Translations under genes and position numbers: made by a program
Assembly: GCF_026213295.1 (NCBI RefSeq)
Contig: NC_079417.1
Location: 9,493,511-9,557,510, forward strand
Source: Gadus chalcogrammus
Taxonomy: Eukaryota; Chordata; Actinopteri; Gadiformes; Gadidae
Direction: 5' to 3'
DNA length: 64,000 nucleotides
Part shown: piece after piece, positions 52,801-64,000 of the stretch
Layout: every line of letters starts with the position of its first letter
Numbering within the stretch: the first letter of the stretch is position 1
The notes under the pieces: model-generated
Databases searched by the model: none
Told to the model about the DNA's origin: nothing
Seen by the model: only the letters and a program-made list of their open reading frames with translations

Positions 52801-55800
52801 TCGTCTTTGTTAAGTACTGAAAAACCGACCATGTTACCCTCAGGAAAGTCGTCAGTCTCGCCAATCACAGAGAAGACAGAGATCAGTGCTGATCTAACAT
52901 CTAAAGATGAAGCTGGTTCTGGTGATGAAGCTGGTTCTGGTGATGAAGCTCCTGACGTGTTCTCTCAGATGTCTGCTGTCACAACTGTATCTTCCCTGGC
53001 AAGCACAGAGGGACCATCCACAGTGTCATCAGAAACTGTAGTGGATATTTCAAATCAGACAGTGATGCCATCAACATATGTTGCCTCAGATGTCACAAAG
53101 ACCAGTTCCATAACCAGCTCTCAAAGTTCAACATCACCTGAGGCATCCGCAGATTCTAGCGATGAGATCGTGGAATATGGTGTTAGCAAAGAACCCATCA
53201 TGCTGGAATCTTCCCCTTCCTTCTATGGATCAAGCACAGAGGCGGCCACAGCAGTAGTAACTACTCCTTCTGACACAGAATTTCCAGCGGACCTGACTTC
53301 TACGATATTTACTGATGAATCTTTAATTATCTCAACCACCATTTCTTCTTTGTTCACCACAGAGAAACCTGCAGTGACCACAGCATCAGATAAAGCAATT
53401 GATGGTATAAAATCAACCTTGTCCCCACCTTCCTCACTCTATAGTACAGAGAAACCAGCATTCACAACAAAACCTCAAGAAAATGTCTCTACAGAACAAT
53501 CCTCTATCACAGCAGAGGCTAGTTCCATTTTTGCATCAACAGAGGAGGGCTCTGGTGAAGTTACATCTGATGGGTCTCCTAAAGAGAATGAAACAGAATC
53601 ATCAACATCAACGTTCAGCACAAAGAAACCATCAGTGACAACAGAATCCCATGAAACAATTGACAGTTCAAGGACAACAGCATATCCAGCCTCCTCTCTG
53701 TACAGCACTGACACGCCCACAAGCCAATCAAAGACATTCTCTGTTACACCAGGAGATAGTGTAGTTTCATCTTCAACCCTTGAAGAGGGCTCAGATGGTC
53801 AAACAATTGATATGTCCACCCAAGAGACTGTTACTACCACATCATCCTCTGTGTTGAGCACAACGGAGCCAGAAAAAGAAGCAGCTGCTGTTAAAATATC
53901 TACTACTTCTGCTTCTCCCTCCTTTTCCACTGAAACAGCTACCGCCATCTCAAGTGAGCAACCAGAACAGACAAGTACAGATATGTCTCCAGGCAGTGAG
54001 ACCTCCGCTGGCACATCATCGTCTTTGTTAAGTACTGAAAAACCGACCATGTTACCCTCAGGAAAGTCGTCAGTCTCGCCAATCACAGAGAAGACAGAGA
54101 TCAGTGCTGATCTAACATCTAAAGATGAAGCTGGTTCTGGTGATGAAGCTGGTTCTGGTGATGAAGCTCCTGACGTGTTCTCTCAGATGTCTGCTGTCAC
54201 AACTGTATCTTCCCTGGCAAGCACAGAGGGACCATCCACAGTGTCATCAGAAACTGTAGTGGATATTTCAAATCAGACAGTGATGCCATCAACATATGTT
54301 GCCTCAGATGTCACAAAGACCAGTTCCATAACCAGCTCTCAAAGTTCAACATCACCTGAGGCATCCGCAGATTCTAGCGATGAGATCGTGGAATATGGTG
54401 TTAGCAAAGAACCTATCATGCTGGAATCTTCCCCTTCCTTCTATGGATCAAGCACAGAGGCGGCCACAGCAGTAGTAACTACTCCTTCTGACACAGAATT
54501 TCCAGCGGACCTGACTTCTACGATATTTACTGATGAATCGTTAATTATCTCAACCACCATTTCTTCTTTGTTCACCACAGAGAAACCTGCAGTGACCACA
54601 GCATCAGATAAAGCAATTGATGGTATAAAATCAACCTTGTCCCCACCTTCTTCACTCTATAGTACAGAGAAACCAGCATTCACAACAAAACCTCAAGAAA
54701 ATGTCTCTACAGAACAATCCTCTATCACAGCAGAGGCTAGTTCCATTTTTGCATCAACAGAGGAGGGCTCTGGTGAAGTTACATCTGATGGGTCTCCTAA
54801 AGAGAATGAAACAGAATCATCAACATCAACGTTCAGCACAAAGAAACCATCAGTGACAACAGAATCCCATGAAACAATTGACAGTTCAAGGACAACAGCA
54901 TATCCAGCCTCCTCTCTGTACAGCACTGACACGCCCACAAGCCAATCAAAGACATTCTCTGTTACACCAGGAGATAGTGTAGTTTCATCTTCAACCCTTG
55001 AAGAGGGCTCAGATGGTCAAACAATTGATATGTCCACCCAAGAGACTGTTACTACCACATCATCCTCTGTGTTGAGTACAATGGAGCCAGAAAAAGAAGC
55101 AGCTGCTGTTAAAATATCTACTACTTCTGCTTCTCCCTCCTTTTCCACTGAAACAGCTACCGCCATCTCAAGTGAGCAACCAGAACAGACAAGTACAGAT
55201 ATGTCTCCAGGCAGTGAGACCTCCGCTGGCACATCATCGTCTTTGTTAAGTACTGAAAAACCGACCATGTTACCCTCAGGAAAGTCGTCAGTCTCGCCAA
55301 TCACAGAGAAGACAGAGATCAGTGCTGATCTAACATCTAAAGATGAAGCTGGTTCTGGTGATGAAGCTGGTTCTGGTGATGAAGCTCCTGACGTGTTCTC
55401 TCAGATGTCTGCTGTCACAACTGTATCTTCCCTGGCAAGCACAGAGGGACCATCCACAGTGTCATCAGAAACTGTAGTGGATATTTCAAATCAGACAGTG
55501 ATGCCATCAACATATGTTGCCTCAGATGTCACAAAGACCAGTTCCATAACCAGCTCTCAAAGTTCAACATCACCTGAGGCATCCGCAGATTCTAGCGATG
55601 AGATCATGGAATATGGTGTTAGCAAAGAACCCATCATGCTGGAATCTTCCCCTTCCTTCTATGGATCAAGCACAGAGGCGGCCACAGCAGTAGTAACTAC
55701 TCCTTCTGAGACAGAATTTCCAGCGGACCTGACTTCTACGATATTTACTGATGAATCTTTAATTATCTCAACCACCATTTCTTCTTTGTTCACCACAGAG

Positions 55801-58800
55801 AAACCTGCAGCGACAACAGCATCAGATAAAGCAATTGATGGTATAAAATCAACCTTGTCCCCACCTTCCTCACTCTATAGTACAGAGAAACCAGCATTCA
55901 CAACAAAACCTCAAGAAAATGTCTCTACACATCAATCCTCTATCACAGCAGAGGCTAGTTCCATTTTTGCATCAACAGAGGAGGGCTCTGGTGAAGTAAC
56001 ATCTGATGGGTCTCCTAAAGAGACTGAAACAGAATCATCAACATCAACGTTCAGCACAAAGAAACCATCAGTGACAACAGAATCCCATGAAACAATTGAC
56101 AGTTCAAGGACAACAGCATATCCAGCATCCTCTCTGTACAGCACTGACACGCCCACAAGCCAATCAAAGACAGCCTCTGTTACACCAGGAGATAGTGTAG
56201 TTTCATCTTCAACCCTTGAAGAGGGCTCAGATGGTCAAACAATTGATATGTCCACCCAAGAGACTGTTACTACCACATCATCCTCTGTGTTGAGCACAAC
56301 GGAGCCAGAAAAAGAAGCAGCTGCTGTTAAAATATCTACTACTTCTGCTTCTCCCTCCTTTTCCACTGAAACAGCTACCGCCATCTCAAGTGAGCAACCA
56401 GAACAGACAAGTACAGATATGTCTCCAGGCAGTGAAACCTCCGCTGGCACATCATCGTCTTTGTTAAGTACTGAAAAACCGACCATGTTACCCTCAGGAA
56501 AGTCGTCAGTCTCGCCAACAACAGAGAAGACAGAGATCAGTGCTGATCTAACATCTAAAGATGTAGCTGGTTCTGGTGATGAAGCTGGTTCAGGTGATGA
56601 AGCTCCTGACGTGTTCTCTCAGATGTCTGCTGTCACAACTGTATCTTCCCTGGCAAGCACAGAGGGACCATCCACAGTGTCATCAGAAACTGTAGTGGAT
56701 ATTTCAAATCAGACAGTCATGCCATCAACATATGTTGCCTCAGATGTCACAAAGACCAGTTCCATAACCAGCTCTCAAAGTTCAACATCACCTGGGGCAT
56801 CCGCAGATTCTAGCGATGAGATCGTGGAATATGGTGTTAGCAAAGAACCTATCATGCTGGAATCTTCCCCTTCCTTCTATGGATCAAGCACAGAGGCGGC
56901 CACAGCCGTAGTAACTACTCCTTTTGACACAGAATTTCCAGCGGACCTGACTTCTACGATATTTACTGATGAATCGTTAATTATCTCAACCACCATTTCT
57001 TCTTTGTTCACCACAGAGAAACCTGCAGTGACCACAGCATCAGATAAAGCAATTGATGGTATAAAATCAACCTTGTCCCCACCTTCTTCACTCTATAGTA
57101 CAGAGAAACCAGCATTCACAACAAAACCTCAAGAAAATGTCTCTACAGATCAATCCTCTATCACAGCAGAGGCTAGTTCCATTTTTGCATCAACAGAGGA
57201 GGGCTCTGGTGAAGTAACATCTGATGGGTCTCCTAAAGAGACTGAAACAGAATCATCAACATCAACGTTCAGCACAAAGAAACCATCAGTGACAACAGAA
57301 TCCCATGAAACAATTGATAGTTCAAGGACAACAGCATATCCAGCCTCCTCTCTGTACAGCACTGACACGCCCACAAGCCAATCAAAGACAGCCTCTGTTA
57401 CACCAGAAGATAGTGTAGTTTCATCTTCAACCCTTGAAGAGGGCTCAGATGGTCAAACAATTGATATGTCCACCCAAGAGACTGTTACTACCACATCATC
57501 CTCTGTGTTGAGTACAACGGAGCCAGAAAAAGAAGCAGCTGCTGTTAAAATATCTACTACTTCTGCTTCTCCCTCCTTTTCCACTGAAACAGCTACCGCC
57601 ATCTCAAGCGAGCAACCAGAACAGACAAGTACAGATATGTCTCCAGGCAGTGAGACCTCCGCTGGCACATCATCGTCTTTGTTAAGTACTGAAAAACCGA
57701 CCATGTTACCCTCAGGAAAGTCGTCAGTCTCGCCAATCACAGAGAAGACAGAGATCAGTGCTGATCTAACATCTAAAGATGAAGCTGGATCTGGTGATGA
57801 AGCTGGTTCTGGTGATGAAGCTCCTGACGTGTTCTCTCAGATGTCTGCTGTCACAACTGTATCTCCCCTGGCAAGCACTGAGGGACCATCCACAGTGTCA
57901 TCAGAAACTGTAGTGGATATTTCAAATCAGACAGTGATGCGATCAACATATGTTGCCTCAGATGTCACAAAGACCAGTTCCATAACCAGCTCTCAAAGTT
58001 CAACATCACCTGAGGCATCCGCAGATTCTAGCGATGAGATCGTGGAATATGGTGTTAGCAAAGAACCCATCATGCTGGAATCTTCCCCTTCCTTCTATGG
58101 ATCAAGCACAGAGGCGGCCACAGCAGTAGTAACTACTCCTTCTGACACAGAATTTCCAGCGGACCTGACTTCTACGATATTTACTGATGAATCTTTAATT
58201 ATCTCAACCACCATTTCTTCTTTGTTCACCACAGAGAAACCTGCAGTGACAACATCATCAGATAAAGCAATTGATGGTATAAACTCAACCTTGTCCCCAC
58301 CTTCCTCACTCTATAGTACAGAGAAACCAGCATTCACAACAAAACCTCAAGAAAATGTCTCTACAGATCAATCCTCTATCACTGCAGAGGCTAGTTCCAT
58401 TTTTGCATCAACAGAGGAGGGCTCTGGTGAAGTAACATCTGATGGGTCTCCTAAAGAGACCGAAACAGAATCATCAACATTAACGTTCAGCACAAAGAAA
58501 CCATCAGTGACAACAGAATCCCATGAAACAATTGACAGTTCAAGGACAACAGCATATCCAGCCTCCTCTCTGTACAGCACTGACACGCCCACAAGCCAAT
58601 CAAAGACAGCCTCTGTTGCACCAGAAGATAGTGTAGTTTCATCTTCAACCCTTGAAGAGAGCTCAGATGGTCAAACAATTGACATGTCCACCCAAGAGAC
58701 TGTTACTACCACATCATCCTCTGTGTTGAGTACAACGGAGCCAGAAAAAGAAGCAGCTGCTGTTAAAATATCTACTACTTCTGCTTCTCCCTCCTTTTCC

Positions 58801-61800
58801 ACTGAAACAGCTACCGCCATCTCAAGCGAGCAACCAGAACAGACAAGTACAGATATGTCTCCAGGCAGTGAGACCTCCGCTGGCACATCATCGTCTTTGT
58901 TAAGTACTGAAAAACCGACCATGTTACCCTCAGGAAAGTCGTCAGTCTCGCCAATCACAGAGAAGACAGAGATCAGTGCTGATCTAACATCTAAAGATGA
59001 AGCTGGTTCTGGTGATGAAGCTGGTTCTGGTGATGAAGCTCCTGACGTGTTCTCTCAGATGTCTGCTGTCACAACTGTATCTTCCCTGGCAAGCACAGAG
59101 GGACCATCCACAGTGTCATCAGAAACTGTAGTGGATATTTCAAATCAGACAGTGATGCGATCAACATATGTTGCCTCAGATGTCACAAAGACCAGTTCCA
59201 TAACCAGCTCTCAAAGTTCAACATCACCTGAGGCATCCGCAGATTCTAGCGATGAGATCGTGGAATATGGTGTTAGCAAAGAACCTGTCATGCTGGAATC
59301 TTCCCCTTCCTTCTATGGATCAAGCACAGAGGCGGCCACAGCCGTAGTAACTACTCCTTTTGACACAGAATTTCCAGCGGACCTGACTTCTACGATATTT
59401 ACTGATGAATCGTTAATTATCTCAACCACCATTTCTTCTTTGTTCACCACAGAGAAACCTGCAGTGACCACAGCATCAGATAAAGCAATTGATGGTATAA
59501 AATCAACCTTGTCCCCACCTTCTTCACTCTATAGTACAGAGAAACCAGCATCCACAACAAAACCTCAAGAAAATGTCTCTACAGATCAATCCTCTATCAC
59601 AGCAGAGGCTAGTTCAATTTTTGCATCAACAGAGGAGGGCTCTGGTGAAGTAACATCTGATGGGTCTCCTAAAGAGACCGAAACAGAATCATCAACATTA
59701 ACGTTCAGCACAAAGAAACCATCAGTGACAACAGAATCCCATGAAACAATTGACAGTTCAAGGACAACAGCATATCCAGCCTCCTCTCTGTACAGCACTG
59801 ACACGCCCACAAGCCAATCAAAGACAGCCTCTGTTACACCAGAAGATAGTGTAGTTCCATCTTCAACCCTTGAAGAGGGCTCAGATGGTCAAACATTTGA
59901 TATGTCCACCCAAGAGACTGTTACTACCACATCATCCTCTGTGTTGAGTACAACGGAGCCAGAAAAAGAAGCAGCTGCTGTTAAAATATCTACTACTTCT
60001 GCTTCTCCCTCCTTTTCCACTGAAACAGCTACCGCCATCTCAAGTGAGCAACCAGAACAGACAAGTACAGATATGTCTCCAGGCAGTGAGACCTCCGCTG
60101 GCACATCATCGTCTTTGTTAAGTACTGAAAAACCGACCATGTTACCCTCAGGAAAGTCGTCAGTCTCGCCAATCACAGAGAAGACAGAGATCAGTGCTGA
60201 TCTAACATCTAAAGATGAAGCTGGTTCTGGTGATGAAGCTGGTTCTGGTGATGAAGCTCCTGACGTGTTCTCTCAGATGTCTGCTGTCACAACTGTATCT
60301 CCCCTGGCAAGCACAGAGGGACCATCCACAGTGTCATCAGAAACTGTAGTGGATATTTCAAATCAGACAGTGATGCCATCAACATATGTTGCCTCAGATG
60401 TCACAAAGACCAGTTCCATAACCAGCTCTCAAAGTTCAACATCACCTGAGGCATCCGCAGATTCTAGCGATGAGATCGTGGAATATGGTGTTAGCAAAGA
60501 ACCTATCATGCTGGAATCTTCCCCTTCCTTCTATGGATCAAGCACAGAGGCGGCCACAGCCGTAGTAACTACTCCTTCTGACACAGAATTTCCAGCGGAC
60601 CTGACTTCTACGATATTTACTGATGAATCGTTAATTATCTCAACCACCATTTCTTCTTTGTTCACCACAGAGAAACCTGCAGTGACCACAGCATCAGATA
60701 AAGCAATTGATGGTATAAAATCAACCTTGTCCCCACCTTCTTCACTCTATAGTACAGAGAAACCAGCATTCACAACAAAACCTCAAGAAAATGTCTCTAC
60801 AGATCAATCCTCTATCACAGCAGAGGCTAGTTCCATTTTTGCATCAACAGAGGAGGGCTCTGGTGAAGTAACATCTGATGGGTCTCCTAAAGAGACCGAA
60901 ACAGAATCATCAACATCAACGTTCAGCACAAAGAAACCATCAGTGACAACAGAATCCCATGAAACAATTGACAGTTCAAGGACAACAGCATATCCAGCCT
61001 CCTCTCTGTACAGCACTGACACGCCCACAAGCCAATCAAAGACAGCCTCTGTTACACCAGAAGATAGTGTAGTTCCATCTTCAACCCTTGAAGAGGGCTC
61101 AGATGGTCAAACAATTGATACGTCCACCCAAGAGACTGTTACTACCACATCATCCTCTGTGTTGAGTACAACGGAGCCAGAAAAAGAAGCAGCTGCTGTT
61201 AAAATATCTACTACTTCTGCTTCTCCCTCCTTTTCCACTGAAACAGCTACCGCCATCTCAAGTGAGCAACCAGAACAGACAAGTACAGATATGTCTCCAG
61301 GCAGTGAGACCTCCGCTGGCACATCATCGTCTTTGTTAAGTACTGAAAAACCGACCATGTTACCCTCAGGAAAGTCGTCAGTCTCGCCAATCACAGAGAA
61401 GACAGAGATCAGTGCTGATCTAACATCTAAAGATGAAGCTGGTTCTGGTGATGAAGCTGGTTCTGGTGATGAAGCTCCTGACGTGTTCTCTCAGATGTCT
61501 GCTGTCACAACTGTATCTCCCCTGGCAAGCACAGAGGGACCATCCACAGTGTCATCAGAAACTGTAGTGGATATTTCAAATCAGACAGTGATGCCATCAA
61601 CATATGTTGCCTCAGATGTCACAAAGACCAGTTCCATAACCAGCTCTCAAAGTTCAACATCACCTGAGGCATCCGTTGATTCTAGCGATGAGATCGAGGA
61701 ATATGGTGTTAGCAAAGAACCTATCATGCTGGAATCTTCCCCTTCCTTCTATGGATCAAGCACAGAGGCGGCCACAGCCGTAGTAACTACTCCTTCTGAC

Positions 61801-64000
61801 ACAGAATTTCCAGCGGACCTGACTTCTACGATATTTACTGATGAATCGTTAATTATCTCAACCACCATTTCTTCTTTGTTCACCACAGAGAAACCTGCAG
61901 TGACCACAGCATCAGATAAAGCAATTGATGGTATAAAATCAACCTTGTCCCCACCTTCTTCACTCTATAGTACAGAGAAACCAGCATTCACAACAAAACC
62001 TCAAGAAAATGTCTCTACAGATCAATCCTCTATCACAGCAGAGGCTAGTTCCATTTTTGCATCAACAGAGGAGGGCTCTGGTGAAGTAACATCTGATGGG
62101 TCTCCTAAAGAGACTGAAACAGAATCATCAACATCAACGTTCAGCACAAAGAAACCATTAGTGACAACAGAATCCCATGAAACAATTGACAGTTCAAGGA
62201 CAACAACATATCCAGCATCCTCTCTGTACAGCACTGACACGCCCACAAGCCAATCAAAGACAGCCTCTGTTACACCAGGAGATAGTGTAGTTTCATCTTC
62301 AACCCTTGAAGAGGGCTCAGATGGTCAAACAATTGATGTGTCCACCCAAGAGACTGTTACTACCACATCATCCTCTGTGTTGAGTACAACGGAGCCAGAA
62401 AAAGAAGCAGCTGCTGTTAAAATATCTACTACTTCTGCTTCTCCCTCCTTTTCCACTGAAACAGCTACCGCCATCTCAAGTGAGCAACCAGAACAGACAA
62501 GTACAGATATGTCTCCAGGCAGTGAGACCTCCGCTGGCACATCATCGTCTTTGTTAAGTACTGAAAAACCGACCATGATACCCTCAGGAAAGTCGTCAGT
62601 CTCGCCAATCACAGAGAAGACAGAGATCAGTGCTGATCTAACATCTAAAGATGAAGCTGGTTCTGGTGATGAAGCTGGTTCTGGTGATGAAGCTCCTGAC
62701 GTGTTCTCTCAGATGTCTGCTGTCACAACTGTATCTTCCCTGGCAAGCACAGAGGGACCTTCCACAGTGTCATCAGAAACTGTAGTGGATATTTCAAATC
62801 AGACAGTGATGCCATCAACATATGTTGCCTCAGATGTCACAAAGACCAGTTCCATAACCAGCTCTCAAAGTTCAACATCACCTGAGGCATCCGCAGATTC
62901 TAGCGATGAGATCGTGGAATATGGTGTTAGCAAAGAACCTATCATGCTGGAATCTTCCCCTTCCTTCTATGGATCAAGCACAGAGGCGGCCACAGCAGTA
63001 GTAACTACTCCTTCTGAGACAGAATTTCCAGCGGACCTGACTTCTACGATATTTACTGATGAATCTTTAATTATCTCAACCACCATTTCTTCTTTGTTCA
63101 CCACAGAGAAACCTGCAGTGACCACAGCATCAGATAAAGCAATTGATGGTATAAAATCAACCTTGTCCCCATCTTCTTCACTCTATAATACAGAGAAACC
63201 AGCATTCACAACAAAACCTCAAGAAAATGTCTCTACAGATCAATCCTCTATCACAGCAGAGGCTAGTTCCATTTTTGCATCAACAGAGGAGGGCTCTGGT
63301 GAAGTTACATCTGATGGGTCAGAATCATCAACATCAACGTTCAGCACAAAGAAACCATCAGTGACAACAGAATCCCATGAAACAATTGACAGTTCAAGGA
63401 CAACAGCATATCCAGCATCCTCTCTGTACAGCACTGACACGCCCACAAGCCAATCAAAGACAGCCTCTGTTACACCAGGAGATAGTGTAGTTTCATCTTC
63501 AACCCTTGAAGAGGGCTCAGATGGTCAAACAATTGATGTGTCTACCCAAGAGACTGTTACTACCACATCATCCTCTGTGTTGAGTACAACGGAGCCAGAA
63601 AAAGATGCAGCTGCTGTTAAAATATCTACTACTTCTGCTTCTCCCTCCTTTTCCACTGAAACAGCTACCGCCATCTCAAGTGAGCAACCAGAACAGACAA
63701 GTACAGATATGTCTCCAGGCAGTGAGACCTCCGCTGGCACATCATCGTCTTTGTTAAGTACTGAAAAACCGACCATGATACCCTCAGGAAAGTCGTCAGT
63801 CTCGCCAATCACAGAGAAGACAGAGATCAGTGCTGATCTAACATCTAAAGATGAAGCTGGTTCTGGTGATGAAGCTGGTTCTGGTGATGAAGCTCCTGAC
63901 GTGTTCTCTCAGATGTCTGCTGTCACAACTGTATCTTCCCTGGCAAGCACAGAGGGACCTTCCACAGTGTCATCAGAAACTGTAGTGGATATTTCAAATC
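37868..64000 (+). CDS. vcan: Versican exon 8: giant GAG-beta attachment region (partial, runs off window)
   Basis: The exon begins after ctgtgttttag, completes the phase-1 glycine codon from GAG-alpha (GEEHQAPVSPLIPD), and stays open in one frame (codons starting at positions 1 modulo 3) to the last base. That is 26,133 bases, about 8,711 codons; the human exon is about 5.3 kb. I read 37868-41220 codon by codon and one complete 1,200-bp unit, and found no stop; the other units are near-copies with indels in multiples of three. Composition is Ser/Thr/Glu/Pro-rich with few cysteines. Three parts are visible: a diverged N-terminal part (37868-40824), tandem block A (40825-47224), a diverged island (47225-48597), and tandem block B (48598 onward). 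Chondroitin-sulfate-type motifs include FSGD, EGGSGG, KDGSGEG, EEGSGE and EAGSGDEAP. Each unit also has one NQT sequon. The region would carry chondroitin sulfate chains between G1 and the unseen G3. The end and the EGF/lectin/CCP exons lie outside the window. Confidence 0.92.
39600..40824 (+). repeat. vcan: Degenerate ancestral GAG-beta repeats (~0.72-0.78 kb period)
   Basis: Related coding segments recur with strong divergence. GGTTCAGGTGGGACTCCTGATATT near 39613 matches GGTTCAGGTGAAGGAACTCC near 40333 (about 0.72 kb apart). The ACAGAGAAGCC...ACAGCTGACAGT segment at 39781 matches one at 40555 (774 apart). Both correspond to parts of the 1.2-kb units further on, so these look like older, shorter copies that were never homogenised. 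Confidence 0.7.
40825..47224 (+). repeat. vcan: GAG-beta tandem block A: 1,200-bp units (five full, one partial)
   Basis: Direct in-frame repeats, in the register of AAATCAACCTTGTCCCCACC, start at 40825, 42025, 43225, 44425, 45625 and 46825, spaced exactly 1,200 bases (400 codons). The last breaks off into diverged sequence after about 400 bases. Units appear to differ by only a few percent, mostly single substitutions (for example LESSSSF/LESSPSF, STEADTAAVST/STEAATAVVTT). Each unit holds one EEGSGE (or DEGSGE) and one EAGSGDEAPD motif plus an NQT sequon. Confidence 0.95.
47225..48597 (+). repeat. vcan: Diverged repeat island between blocks A and B
   Basis: About 1.37 kb of in-frame sequence clearly related to the units but much more diverged and internally deleted. 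TCTGATATGTCCACACAAGA (47221) and TCTAATCTATCCACACAAGA (47839) start two partial copies 618 bases apart. It retains EVGSGEF and QGGSGDEAPD attachment motifs. It looks like an old unit pair that escaped homogenisation. Confidence 0.85.
48598..64000 (+). repeat. vcan: GAG-beta tandem block B: 1,218-bp units (about 12.6 copies, continues)
   Basis: The first unit lacks its first 60 bases. Following units start at 49756, 50974, 52192, 53410, 54628, 55846, 57064, 58282, 59500, 60718, 61936 and 63154, spaced exactly 1,218 bases. The extra 18 bases relative to block A are a nested duplication, giving AGSGDEAGSGDEAP with two Ser-Gly sites. The last unit has an 18-base in-frame deletion near 63320 (PKETET missing). 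The array runs off the window end. Confidence 0.95.

Noticed and set aside
41214..63812. A ~95-residue minus-strand open frame repeated in almost every 1.2-kb unit (starting MIGETDDFPEG)
   Set aside because: It is the antisense shadow of the versican GAG-beta coding frame and recurs only because the unit recurs. There is no independent start context or family resemblance.
40825..64000. CRISPR-like or satellite-array interpretation of the regular repeats
   Set aside because: Units are 1.2 kb, continuous, in one open frame and lack spacers; the array is coding sequence of an animal gene.

Overview
The window is vertebrate nuclear DNA, almost certainly from a teleost fish. It has split genes with GT-AG introns, very long (CA)n/(TG)n/(GA)n runs, a tRNA-derived SINE, short inverted-repeat DNA transposons and mostly low gene density. 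Two genes are recognisable, both on the + strand. The order, xrcc4 then vcan (versican), is the same as in tetrapods, where XRCC4 lies just upstream of VCAN.

Layout. 1-9.6 kb holds the 3' half of xrcc4 (non-homologous end joining): four coding exons in consistent phase (3649-3815, 4703-4873, 5395-5474, 9162-9289), giving 181 residues of coiled-coil stalk and tail, then a candidate AATAAA at 9539. The head-domain exons were not found and probably lie upstream of base 1. 9.6-18.9 kb is intergenic and repeat-rich. 18.9-20.05 kb is a plausible vcan promoter and non-coding first exon. 21.5-28.35 kb carries the N-terminal G1 region of versican: signal peptide, Ig-V, link module 1 (two exons) and link module 2. 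33.05-34.46 kb is the GAG-alpha exon, and 37.87 kb to the window end is the GAG-beta exon. The C-terminal EGF/lectin/CCP (G3) exons must lie beyond base 64000.

The standout feature is the GAG-beta exon. It is open for 26,133 bases (about 8,711 codons) and has not ended, whereas the human exon is about 5.3 kb. From 40825 it consists mostly of direct tandem repeats of 1,200 bp (block A, 40825-47224) and 1,218 bp (block B, 48598 to the end), about 18 units of 400-406 residues. A 1.37 kb diverged island separates the blocks. Each unit encodes Ser/Thr-rich sequence with acidic Ser-Gly motifs (EEGSGE, EAGSGDEAP) typical of chondroitin-sulfate attachment. In block B a nested 18-bp duplication adds a further Ser-Gly site per unit. 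About 53 such motifs fall inside the array. The full-length spliced product would exceed 9,530 residues before G3, a giant versican.

Logic: xrcc4 and vcan are functionally unrelated neighbours. Within vcan, the G1 exons encode the hyaluronan- and link-protein-binding head, and the GAG exons encode the chondroitin-sulfate-bearing spacer, which here seems to have expanded by repeated unequal exchange. Introns carry two TIR transposons (25389-26758 and 31400-32245), a hairpin next to a G-quadruplex-like tract (37160-37220), and microsatellites close to splice sites.
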